Source: Candidatus Methanolliviera sp. GoM_oil | GTDB lineage: Archaea > Halobacteriota > Methanoliparia > Methanoliparales > Methanoliparaceae | Direction: 5' to 3' | DNA length: 21,287 nucleotides | NCBI GenBank assembly: GCA_902158735.1 | Contig: CABGHG010000012.1 | Span: 1 to 21,287, forward strand | Shown here: positions 15,398 to 21,287 of the stretch, one piece after another | How the letters are laid out: the number at the start of each line of letters is the position of its first letter | Position numbering within the stretch: the stretch's first letter is position 1 | Position numbers and translations under genes: made by a program | The notes under the pieces: generated by a model | What the model saw: only the letters and a program-made list of their open reading frames with translations | Database searches by the model: none | Told to the model about the DNA's origin: nothing

Positions 15398-15679
15398 TTA
15401 CTCTCCTTTTTCCTCCTCCACTATAACTTCTGGCAATACTTTAAAGAGAGCTGAGACTATCCCTATAATTAGAATGACCGCTCCAACTATTGCCATTACG
15501 ATGCTTGGAAGAATCTCTATGAGTATTTCCCATATACTCTCCATCCCCATCCCCCCGATGTAGCCCATAAAGCCCCCTACAACACCAAAGAAGAGAGGGA
15601 CGATTCCGATTATTATCGGGATGATGCTATACGCCAAAAACCGCAGTGATGCCTTCAATGCCCTGTTGTATCGAACCAT
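15398..15679 (-). CDS. Small membrane protein with two predicted helices, unknown function
   Basis: A 93-residue protein that I do not recognise. A short basic N-terminus (MVRYNRALKASLRF) leads into a hydrophobic helix of about residues 15-42, broken by a Gly-rich GGFMGYIGGMG turn. A second long hydrophobic helix (about 52-80) is followed by an acidic tail ending EEEKGE. The positive-inside rule puts the N-terminus in the cytoplasm; with two helices the tail is also cytoplasmic. AAGGTGG lies seven bases before the ATG. It is alone, convergent with the thiolase operon and next to mobile-element debris. It could be an accessory or stress protein, but nothing in the sequence says which. Confidence 0.75.
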   Translation of the reverse strand: MVRYNRALKASLRFLAYSIIPIIIGIVPLFFGVVGGFMGYIGGMGMESIWEILIEILPSIVMAIVGAVILIIGIVSALFKVLPEVIVEEEKGE

Positions 15680-15720
15680 TTTTTTCCACCTTTTTATTCT
15701 TTATTTGGATATCTCACATT

Positions 15721-15836
15721 TCACACATTGTGAACTACCCCTACCTTACGGAAGGGGACTTCTTGGCGAAAGAGTTAAAAAGCTGTCGGTTTATCTCAGC
15801 CTTTTAGAGGCGCGATACTTTTGATATAGTCAGCCA
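15721..15836 (-). mobile_element. Probable IS200/IS605-type right-end remnant
   Basis: On the minus strand this reads toward a Cys/Ser-type right end. A stem formed by AAGTCCCC and GGGGTAG flanks TTCCGTAAGGTA and is followed by GTTCAC. The layout of a G/C-rich terminal stem with a GTAGTTCAC-like tail, preceded by about 70 bases of conserved-looking non-coding sequence, resembles the 3' end of tnpB elements, where the guide (omega) RNA scaffold lies. No tnpA or tnpB Zn-finger is found next to it, so only the end survives. The identification rests on remembered family appearance, not an alignment. Confidence 0.4.
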
Positions 15837-16324
15837 GAATAGATAAGATGCCTTAAAATGTCTTCATTCAATATAATTAGATTAAAATAGAAGGATTTAA
15901 ATACTGTAAAATTAAAGATAACGATAACCATTCGTGCGTAGTAGCTGTATTTGTTCTATGCTTAAAGGCGGATGACTGTATGAATTCCCGTGAAAAGCGG
16001 TCGTAAATTCACACCTAGAAAGGAGAATGATTACGAAAACAGGTATTTCATACATGACGTAACTAACTGTAAAGTGTGTGCGAAGAGGGTGAACCCGAAT
16101 GGGAGAGGAAGGAGAGGAAGAGAAAGCAATCTTGAAAGCTTTAGAGTGGACGGGATAGAGGGTGTAGGGCTACACCCATTGAGATGTTTAGTTTAATTAT
16201 ATCTAATAAAGAGGTTTGATGACATTTTTATCAAATTTCATAGCCTTGGTATGTAAAACCAAAATGAAAACTTTAGGGGAGGTTCGGAACTCTGCGGTCG
16301 CTTCGCAACCTTGCCCTTCGGGTC
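15837..16324. other. Gene-poor stretch with broken open frames
   Basis: No confident gene. Short open pieces occur on the plus strand, including one from GTG 15990 to 16196 with CKVCAKR and a Gly/Arg-rich tail, and another in a different frame ending near 16011. They overlap and stop abruptly, as in a decayed gene, possibly part of a transposon. TGAATT and AATTCA arms at 15981-15986 and 16006-16011 could form a hairpin. A perfect 8-bp stem GGGTGTAG-GG-CTACACCC is at 16160-16177. The stretch just before 16325 contains CGCTTCGC and CCCTTCGGG mini-hairpins. Confidence 0.5.
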
Positions 16325-16405
16325 ATATAACAGCGGATAAAATGGAAATCAAGGATTCCCCCAAATTCCCTTCGGCAACTTCTTTTTATCCGCGAGACGT
16401 TAGGC
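16325..16405 (+). repeat. Integron attC-like recombination site
   Basis: The 81-base segment has the architecture of an integron attC (59-base element). It opens with ATATAAC (R'' type), then GCGGATAAAA (16333-16342). After a variable centre with a CTTCGG turn comes the exact complement TTTTATCCGC (16384-16393), then GAGAC and GTTAGGC (16399-16405), a perfect GTTRRRY core. TAAC and GTTA pair to close the arms. The R''-L'' spacer is only one base, shorter than usual, so this is a candidate, not proof. No integrase is visible. A HicB-like gene starts 25 bases after the core, in cassette position. Confidence 0.5.
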
Positions 16406-16429
16406 AAAATTTTTATTACAACAGACGGC

Positions 16430-16630
16430 ATGAGGAGATATATAAGACCATTAAGCTATAAAATCCTACTTAGAAAAGAACCCGATGAGGGTTATACAGT
16501 AATAGTTCCTTCTATTCCCGGCTGTGTTGCAAACAAGGAAAATATCGAAGAAGCGATAGATGCGAAGGAAGAATTTGTTGAAGAGTACGTATTTCCTTTG
16601 GTGGAGGCAAACGGATGTTATGAATGGTAA
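16430..16630 (+). CDS. HicB-like antitoxin domain protein, no HicA partner
   Basis: A 66-residue protein with the HicB/UPF0150 fold signature: a short beta strand (YKILLRKEP), then EGYTVIVPSIPGCVA, then a helix EEAIDAKEEFVEEYV. HicB proteins neutralise the HicA mRNA interferase. No HicA-like ORF is found on either side, and the C-terminal DNA-binding region is missing, so this is a stand-alone or remnant antitoxin. One helix position looks deleted relative to the usual EAxxNAKEA pattern. The ATG has no ribosome site. It lies directly after the attC-like site, and toxin-antitoxin genes are frequent integron cargo. Confidence 0.65.
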   Translation: MRRYIRPLSYKILLRKEPDEGYTVIVPSIPGCVANKENIEEAIDAKEEFVEEYVFPLVEANGCYEW

Positions 16631-16680
16631 TTCTATGGTCAAAACACCTGTAAATTCGGAGATGCTGTAACGTCAATAAT

Positions 16681-16691
16681 CTTTATATATG
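16681..16691 (+). promoter_or_regulatory. TATA box upstream of the HMGS-like/thiolase operon
   Basis: CTTTATATATG is a strong archaeal TATA box. Transcription should begin about 26 bases on, near 16711, leaving a leader of roughly 60 bases before the HMGS-like ATG at 16772. That leader contains the short open frame at 16725-16775. Confidence 0.55.
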
Positions 16692-16724
16692 ATGAATATT
16701 TGAATACTTTGCGGTGATCTAATA

Positions 16725-16775
16725 ATGAGAACACTTTGTAAAAACGGACAAATGACGGGAGGTAATCTATCATGA
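16725..16775 (+). CDS. Possible 16-residue leader peptide (uORF)
   Basis: ATG 16725 opens MRTLCKNGQMTGGNLS and stops at TGA 16773-16775, which overlaps the ATG of the next gene (ATGA). A GGTGA sequence lies about seven bases before its start. The overlap would couple its translation to the HMGS-like gene. It contains no run of a single amino acid as in classical attenuators, and a frame this short can arise by chance. Confidence 0.25.
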   Translation: MRTLCKNGQMTGGNLS

Positions 16776-18220
16776 GCGGAATTACCTCGTATGGGGCATA
16801 CATACCCCTACATCGGATAGACCGTATGAATATCTACCAGGCAATGGGATGGTTAAATCCGGCAACCATGACGCGTGGGGAGAAAGCAGTGGCAAACTAC
16901 GACGAGGATAGCATTACTATGGCAGTTGCCGCAGGTATAGATTGTTTAAATGGAATTGATCGGAATGAGATAGATGGCTTATATTTTGCCACAACGACGC
17001 CTCCATATATAGAGCGGCAAAATGCGGGAATAATTGCCACTGCTCTTGATCTTCGTCCAGATATACAAACTGCTGACTTCGCCGGCTCTACAAAGGCTGG
17101 GACTGCCGCATTACTTTCTGCATATAATGCTGTCAAAGCGGGATCGGCAAAAAATCTGATGATATGTATATCTGATTCACGTTTGGGAAAAGCTGGTGGT
17201 TCCGAGGAGGAGAATTTTGGGGACGGTGCCGCCGCTTTTGTCATAGGTAATGATGGGGTAATAGCCAATTTAGAAGGATCTCATTCCGTTTCTTATGACT
17301 TTGCCGACCACAGAAGGGCAGAGGGGGATAGATATGATCGCGTCTGGGAGAGTAGATGGATTCGGGATGTAGGGTATGACAAATTCATCGGTGAAGCGAT
17401 CTCCGGTCTGTTAAAGAAATCCAAGACAGATATCAAAGATGTTGCGAAGGTATGTTATCCTTGCCTCTATATTAGAGATCACGCAAAGATAGGAAAAGGA
17501 TTGGGATTAGAACCTGGTCAAATTCAAGACCATATGTTTACCACGGTGGGTGATACCGGCACCGCATATTCCTCGATGATCCTCACAGCGGCGCTCGAAG
17601 ATGCAAAACCAAAAGATAAGATCATCGTTGCTAGCTATGGAAATGGGAGTGATGCCATCTTATTTGAGGTGAACGAAGAAGTAGAGAAGATGAAAGGCAA
17701 AAAGAGGGGGATCAAAAAGCATTTGGAGGTGAAGAAGGATTTAGCCAGTTATGAAAAATATGCTAGTTTCCGCGAGATGCTTCCGATAGATATAGGAATT
17801 CGTGGTGAAGAAATTGCTTTCACCCAGGTATCGATGGCTTATAGGGAACGTAAGGAAGTTTTGGGACTCGTCGGTTCGAGATGTAAGCGTTGCGGTACCC
17901 CACAATTTCCGCCCCAGAGGGTGTGTGTGAAACCCGATTGTGGAGCTATCGATGAGATGGAAGATTATCGCTTCTCCGATAAGAAAGGTAATATCTTTAC
18001 ATACACCGAGGATCATCTGGCTTTCAGCTTCAATCCACCTGCGATATATTCCATGGTAGACTTTGATGGAGGTGGGAGATATATGTTCGATGTGACAGAC
18101 TGCGAACCTGGCTCACTTAAAGTGGGTATGCCTATAGAAATGAGTTTCAGGAGGAAGTATGTCGATAGAAAGCGCGGTATTCATGGTTATTTCTGGAAAG
18201 CGGTACCGGTACAAGAATAA
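16772..18220 (+). CDS. HMG-CoA synthase-like protein fused to a DUF35 Zn-ribbon/OB-fold domain
   Basis: The first ~300 of 482 residues have the thiolase fold of HMG-CoA synthase. A linker and a DUF35-type rubredoxin-like Zn ribbon (Cys371, Cys374, Cys385, Cys390) plus OB-fold follow. In archaeal mevalonate synthesis a separate DUF35 protein bridges thiolase and HMGS; here it is fused. The catalytic Cys is not where expected: HMGS has FACKAGTAA, this has FAGSTKAGTAA (103-113). The catalytic His region reads CYPCLYIRDHAKIGKG instead of the usual FHxPxxK. It is therefore unlikely to be an ordinary HMG-CoA synthase. GGGAGGT lies eight bases before the ATG. An SCP2-type thiolase follows 17 bases downstream and is the likely partner. 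Confidence 0.85.
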   Translation: MSGITSYGAYIPLHRIDRMNIYQAMGWLNPATMTRGEKAVANYDEDSITMAVAAGIDCLNGIDRNEIDGLYFATTTPPYIERQNAGIIATALDLRPDIQTADFAGSTKAGTAALLSAYNAVKAGSAKNLMICISDSRLGKAGGSEEENFGDGAAAFVIGNDGVIANLEGSHSVSYDFADHRRAEGDRYDRVWESRWIRDVGYDKFIGEAISGLLKKSKTDIKDVAKVCYPCLYIRDHAKIGKGLGLEPGQIQDHMFTTVGDTGTAYSSMILTAALEDAKPKDKIIVASYGNGSDAILFEVNEEVEKMKGKKRGIKKHLEVKKDLASYEKYASFREMLPIDIGIRGEEIAFTQVSMAYRERKEVLGLVGSRCKRCGTPQFPPQRVCVKPDCGAIDEMEDYRFSDKKGNIFTYTEDHLAFSFNPPAIYSMVDFDGGGRYMFDVTDCEPGSLKVGMPIEMSFRRKYVDRKRGIHGYFWKAVPVQE

Positions 18221-18237
18221 TAAAAGAGGTGAAAAAG

Positions 18238-19434
18238 ATGGCAGAGGGTATAAAAGATAAGGCTGCAATCATAGGAATGGGTTGTACAAAATTTGGCGAG
18301 AGATGGGATACAGGCGTTGAAGATTTGATCGTCGAGGCGTTTAAGGAGTGTATCGATGATGCAGGGATAGAGAAGAAAGATATTGATGCGGCTTGGTTCT
18401 CTACCTGTTTTGATGAGGTCAATATAGGGAAAAGTGCTGTGGGTCTGTCCTCGACGTTGAAACTGCCATTTCTTCCCGTTACCAGGGTGGAGAACTTCTG
18501 TGCATCAGGCACAGAGGCTCTAAGAGGTGCCGCTTATGCGGTCACTTCTGGTGCCTGTGACATGGCATTGGCGCTCGGCGTGGAGAAGCTCAAGGATACA
18601 GGATATGGTGGACTACCCGATTTCGGAGCCGTAATGGGGACAAGGAACAGACTTGTTCTCCCAAATCTGACCGCCCCCGGCGGATTTGCGATGATGGCAA
18701 CAAAATACTTCGATAAATATGGTCTAAAACCTGATGAAGGAAAGAGGATGCTTGCGCACGTATCATCGAAGAGCCACCACAACGGAACTTTAAATCCAAA
18801 GGCACACCTTCGAAAAGAGGCGAGCATAGATAAGATCGTGAATGCACCGATGATCGCGTGGCCACTCGGATTATTCGACTGTTGTGGTGTGAGCGACGGG
18901 GGGGCAGCAGCGATCGTCGTTCGAGCCGAAGACGCGAAGAAGTACAGAGAAGACCCCGTCTATGTAAAGGGAATTCAGATAGCGTTGAGCTCTGGAGAGG
19001 AGATGATGTACACCGATTGGGATTTTGCCCACGTAGAGACGGCCGTTCATGCCGCGGAGAGGGTCTATAAAGAGGCAGGGGTAAAGGATCCACGAAAAGA
19101 GATAGGTATGATGGAACTTCACGACTGTTTCTCGATCACGGAGACGGTGACGTATGAAGATTTGGGGATATCGAAGAGAGGGCATGCGAAAGAAGATATC
19201 GAGTCTGGATTTTTCGATCTGGATGGAACGATCCCCTCTCAGCCAGATGGCGGATTGAAGTGCTTTGGTCATCCGATCGGCGCATCCGGATTGAGGATGA
19301 TGTATGAGATGTACAAGCAACTCCAGGGGAAGGCAGGACCGAGGCAGATAGATGATCCGAAGCTGGGACTCACGCATAACATGGGTGGATTTCCCCCGTA
19401 TAATCTGATCAGCATCAGTATCTTAGGTCTTTGA
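18238..19434 (+). CDS. SCP2-type thiolase (acetyl-CoA acetyltransferase-like)
   Basis: A 398-residue thiolase of the archaeal/SCP-x type. The nucleophile is Cys88 in ENFCASGTEAL, with the HDCFSITE block and GHPIGASGLRMM for the two His-bearing loops. The usual late Cys is replaced by THNMGG, normal for this branch. A GTG at 18229 opens the frame, but AAAGAGGTG places the start at ATG 18238-18240. It follows the HMGS-like/DUF35 fusion closely and the two probably form one complex, as archaeal acetoacetyl-CoA thiolase, HMGS and DUF35 do. The substrate may instead be a larger ketoacyl-CoA, as in the BbsAB thiolase of toluene degradation. A terminator-like hairpin follows. Confidence 0.92.
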   Translation: MAEGIKDKAAIIGMGCTKFGERWDTGVEDLIVEAFKECIDDAGIEKKDIDAAWFSTCFDEVNIGKSAVGLSSTLKLPFLPVTRVENFCASGTEALRGAAYAVTSGACDMALALGVEKLKDTGYGGLPDFGAVMGTRNRLVLPNLTAPGGFAMMATKYFDKYGLKPDEGKRMLAHVSSKSHHNGTLNPKAHLRKEASIDKIVNAPMIAWPLGLFDCCGVSDGGAAAIVVRAEDAKKYREDPVYVKGIQIALSSGEEMMYTDWDFAHVETAVHAAERVYKEAGVKDPRKEIGMMELHDCFSITETVTYEDLGISKRGHAKEDIESGFFDLDGTIPSQPDGGLKCFGHPIGASGLRMMYEMYKQLQGKAGPRQIDDPKLGLTHNMGGFPPYNLISISILGL

Positions 19435-19451
19435 GGAGAGAGGCAAAAAAC

Positions 19452-19475
19452 GCCGGGGGTTCTACAACCTCTGGC
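19452..19475 (+). terminator. GC-rich hairpin after the SCP2-type thiolase gene
   Basis: GCCGGGGGTT pairs with AACCTCTGGC around a CTAC loop, with all ten positions paired if two G-U pairs are allowed. It begins 17 bases after the thiolase stop. No long T run follows. It also lies just past the convergent orc1 stop at 19545. Confidence 0.5.
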
Positions 19476-19544
19476 AGTGATCTATTTATCCTCCCGGGTA
19501 TTTCCAAATGCTTTATCGCAGAGTAGTTGATTTGAGACGACTTG

Positions 19545-20774
19545 TTAAAGAGTATGTTGCTTCGATGACACGTTCATCAGAACGCTCATTCTTTCATCGC
19601 CGGTGATCGCTTTTTCCACTGTTTTACTTGGAACGGCCAGAGAGATCTCTCTCGTTCTTCCATACCTTCCCCTGCTCATCAAAACGGCGTTAATTAACCC
19701 GAGCGTGTCCAATTCAGATATCAAATCGGCAACTCTTCTATAGGAGAGATTGTCCAGACCCACAACGTCGCAGAGTTTTTTGTACATAGAATAGACATTC
19801 CCCGTACTACTTCCGTCCTTCTTACACCGGCTCAGAAGAAGCACTGAATAGAGAATGATCTTTGACTGCGCCGGAAGCGTCTTAATAACTTCCATCGTTC
19901 CGTCGATCTCTATCTTCTCTTTTCCCCTCTTAACGTCTTCTTCCATAATCTTTCCTTTTTTTTCGCGCTCTGCCAATTCTCCAGAAACCCTCAAGAGATC
20001 CAATGCCTTTCTTGCATCTCCGTGTTCTTGCGCCGCAAAAGCCGCGCATAGCGGGATTACCCCATCGGATAAAACTCCCTCCTTAAATGCAATCTTTGCT
20101 CGCTCTTTCAATATGTCCTTGAGTTGTTCCGCGTCGTAGGGTGAAAAGACCATCTCTTCTCTCCCTAGAGAACTTAAAGTTCTCGAATCCAGATAACTCG
20201 TGAACTTTAAGTCGTTTGAGATTCCTATTATGCTTAGCTTCGCACTCTGAAGGTCAGCGTTCATCCTCGATAGATTGTAGAGAAGGTCGTCTCCGCCCCT
20301 CTTGACCAATTTATCTATCTCATCCAGAACGATTATCACGGCCTGCGCTCTTTCCTCGATGCACTCTCTAAATTCGACATATACTTTATCGGTAGGCCAT
20401 CCTGCCATCGGAACCTCTCTACCAAAATGGTTTACCAAATTTGCCAGAACCCTATACTGTGTGTCCACCATTTCGCAGTTCAGATAAAGAAAGGTGCAGG
20501 GAACATCTTTTCTGCTTGCCACCTCGTTTAGCTCTTTTCCAACAAATTTTACGCAGGCGGTCTTTCCCGTTCCTGGTTTTCCAAATATCAAGATGTTAGA
20601 CGGCGTCTCTCTCTTTAATGCGGGTGCCACTATCGAGGCAATATTCTCTATCTGCTCCTTTCTATGGGGGAGATAATCCGGGGTGTAAGAGTGCCTGAGC
20701 ACCTCTTTATTACTAAATATTAGTGTATTTTCTAAAAATTGATCGAAGATACCATCTATGTTCTCTTTATGCAT
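19545..20774 (-). CDS. Orc1/Cdc6-type DNA replication initiator
   Basis: A 409-residue AAA+ initiator that binds origin recognition boxes and loads MCM. Walker A is GKPGTGKT at 65-72, Walker B is in VIIVLDEIDKL, sensor 1 is GISNDLKF and sensor 2 is GDARKALDLLR. The C-terminal winged-helix domain (about 295-409, with SYRRVADLISELDTLGLI) contacts DNA. Archaeal orc1 genes are often next to their origin, and the hairpin-rich gap upstream is a candidate. The ATG at 20774 has no strong ribosome site. Confidence 0.96.
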   Translation of the reverse strand: MHKENIDGIFDQFLENTLIFSNKEVLRHSYTPDYLPHRKEQIENIASIVAPALKRETPSNILIFGKPGTGKTACVKFVGKELNEVASRKDVPCTFLYLNCEMVDTQYRVLANLVNHFGREVPMAGWPTDKVYVEFRECIEERAQAVIIVLDEIDKLVKRGGDDLLYNLSRMNADLQSAKLSIIGISNDLKFTSYLDSRTLSSLGREEMVFSPYDAEQLKDILKERAKIAFKEGVLSDGVIPLCAAFAAQEHGDARKALDLLRVSGELAEREKKGKIMEEDVKRGKEKIEIDGTMEVIKTLPAQSKIILYSVLLLSRCKKDGSSTGNVYSMYKKLCDVVGLDNLSYRRVADLISELDTLGLINAVLMSRGRYGRTREISLAVPSKTVEKAITGDERMSVLMNVSSKQHTL

Positions 20775-20810
20775 CTAAGTACAACTCCTTCCCGACCATC
20801 TTTCCTTACA

Positions 20811-20857
20811 TGCTCAAAAATCAAAGATTTTTGGCATACGGAAATCTCCAATTTCCG
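20811..20857. repeat. Paired hairpin repeat, copy near orc1
   Basis: The first stem is CAAAAATC-AAA-GATTTTTG (20815-20833), extended by TGC/GCA around a bulged T. The second is CGGAAAT-CTCCA-ATTTCCG (20839-20857). The block starts TGCTCAAAAATC like the copy at 20941. Confidence 0.65.
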
Positions 20858-20940
20858 AATACAAACACGGGGAAATGTAGAATAAACCTATAGGTTAATA
20901 AAAATTACGAATGTGGGATAGAAGGTGGTACCGTGAGAGT

Positions 20941-20987
20941 GCTCAAAAATCTTCGATTTGGATGCATGCCACGAATCTCCGATTCGT
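20941..20987. repeat. Paired hairpin repeat, copy near thi4
   Basis: Starts GCTCAAAAATCTTCGATTTG, with stem AAATC/GATTT at 20947-20959. The perfect stem ACGAATC-TCC-GATTCGT (20971-20987) follows. Layout and core match the copies at 20811-20857 and 2661-2701, with compensating base changes in the stems. Confidence 0.65.
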
Positions 20988-20998
20988 CAGTACATCAA

Positions 20999-21007
20999 TT
21001 AAATATA
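20999..21007 (+). promoter_or_regulatory. TATA box for thi4
   Basis: TTAAATATA is a good archaeal TATA box about 37 bases before the thi4 ATG. Transcription would begin near 21027-21030, leaving a short leader with a GTGA ribosome-site sequence. No THI-box riboswitch fits in so short a leader. Confidence 0.45.
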
Positions 21008-21039
21008 CCAGATCGCTAAGATGAAGGTGAAGTGAAAAA

Positions 21040-21287
21040 ATGATTGATGAAGTTGATATATCGAGGGCAATAGCCGAGAGCTATATGAAAGATCTTTTGG
21101 ATTGCATGTCCGTTGACGTCGCCATAGGTGGAGCAGGTCCGTCTGGTATGATCGCCGCGTATTATCTTGCAAAGAACAATTACCGCGTGGCAATCTTTGA
21201 GAGAAGCTTAAGTGCGGGCGGAGGAATGTGGGGTGGAGGAATGATGTTTTCTAGGATAGCCGTTCAGGAGGAAGCAAAGTCGATAAT
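21040..21287 (+). CDS. thi4: Thiamine thiazole synthase family protein Thi4 (3' end outside window)
   Basis: The visible 82 residues are the N-terminus of a Thi4/ribose-1,5-bisphosphate-isomerase-like flavoprotein family. In archaea these make the thiazole half of thiamine from NAD, glycine and sulfide. The helix ISRAIAESYMKDLLD precedes the dinucleotide fold AIGGAGPSGMIAAYYLA, an acidic strand end VAIFERSL, and the family hallmark GGGMWGGGMMFSRIAVQEEA. The residue that decides whether sulfur comes from a backbone Cys or free sulfide lies beyond the window. The gene is divergent from orc1. Confidence 0.9.
   Translation, partial: MIDEVDISRAIAESYMKDLLDCMSVDVAIGGAGPSGMIAAYYLAKNNYRVAIFERSLSAGGGMWGGGMMFSRIAVQEEAKSI

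Larger units (their letters stand above)
20775..21039. other. Hairpin-rich intergenic region beside orc1, possible replication origin
   Basis: This 265-base gap separates divergent orc1 and thi4. It holds two copies of a paired-hairpin repeat (20811-20857 and 20941-20987) around an A/T-rich centre (about 20879-20912). TTCCGAATACAAACACGGGG at 20853-20872 keeps the TTCC and G-string ends of an archaeal origin recognition box but matches only about 11 of 20 positions. No second such box in inverted orientation was found. Origin function is suggested mainly by position. Confidence 0.35.

Noticed and set aside
16216..16461. 81-codon open frame running through the attC-like site into the HicB-like gene
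   Set aside because: It spans the inverted arms of a structured site, overlaps the better-supported HicB frame, and has no ribosome site or family resemblance.
16631..16724. Second attC site or a HicA toxin after the HicB-like gene
   Set aside because: No GTTRRRY core with paired arms and no HicA-like frame was found here, so the cassette, if real, is incomplete or has been captured without a second site.
20168..20184. Perfect palindrome GAGAACTT-A-AAGTTCTC
   Set aside because: It lies within the coding frame of orc1 between conserved segments and is explained by codon choice; no repeat partner was seen.
1..21287. CRISPR array or cas genes
   Set aside because: No set of regularly spaced direct repeats and no Cas-like protein was seen on either strand.

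Overview
The window is archaeal chromosomal DNA. RadA recombinase, Orc1/Cdc6, a Drg-type GTPase with TGS domain, a PAC2-family proteasome-assembly chaperone, archaeal-type phosphoglycolate phosphatase, Thi4, TATA-box promoters with near-leaderless starts and two tRNA genes without encoded CCA all agree. A molybdopterin formate dehydrogenase, an acyl-CoA dehydrogenase, several thiolases, an HMG-CoA-synthase-like/DUF35 fusion and a ferredoxin:thioredoxin reductase point to an anaerobic euryarchaeon that handles acyl-CoA compounds. The alkane- or methane-oxidising Syntrophoarchaeia, or Archaeoglobi-like lineages, would fit, but this is inference from gene content and no lineage was verified.

Layout. 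1-1593 (minus): malic enzyme followed by a 5'-complete LeuA/homocitrate-synthase-like gene. 1702-2208 (plus): a conserved-looking protein of unknown function. 2209-2907: no intact gene; it holds a decayed IS5-type element with recognisable end repeats and a frameshifted transposase stub. 2908-4076: ferredoxin:thioredoxin reductase catalytic chain and hisF, divergent from one near-symmetrical TATA element. 4111-8370 (minus): Hsp20, PAC2 protein, an AsrA/HydB-like iron-sulfur protein and fdhA. 8417-11247 (minus): tRNA-Thr(GGT), drg, phosphoglycolate phosphatase and radA. 11369-15299 (plus): tRNA-Gly(CCC), acyl-CoA dehydrogenase and two tandem thiolases. 15332-16771: twin hairpins, a two-helix membrane protein, a probable IS200/IS605 right-end remnant, an integron attC-like site and a HicB-like antitoxin directly after it. 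16772-19434 (plus): an HMGS-like/DUF35 fusion protein and an SCP2-type thiolase. 19545-20774 (minus): orc1/cdc6. 20775-21039: hairpin-rich intergenic region and possible replication origin. 21040-end: start of thi4.

The acyl-CoA dehydrogenase and two thiolases look like a beta-oxidation or ketone-body operon. The later fusion/thiolase pair looks like a separate C-C bond forming or cleaving complex. The formate dehydrogenase pair could supply or dispose of reducing equivalents for such pathways. The accessory signals lie in the two gene-poor stretches (2.2-2.9 kb and 15.3-16.7 kb) and beside orc1. The most unusual is the attC-like site at 16325-16405 followed by a toxin-antitoxin-type gene, which looks like an integron-cassette footprint in an archaeal chromosome.
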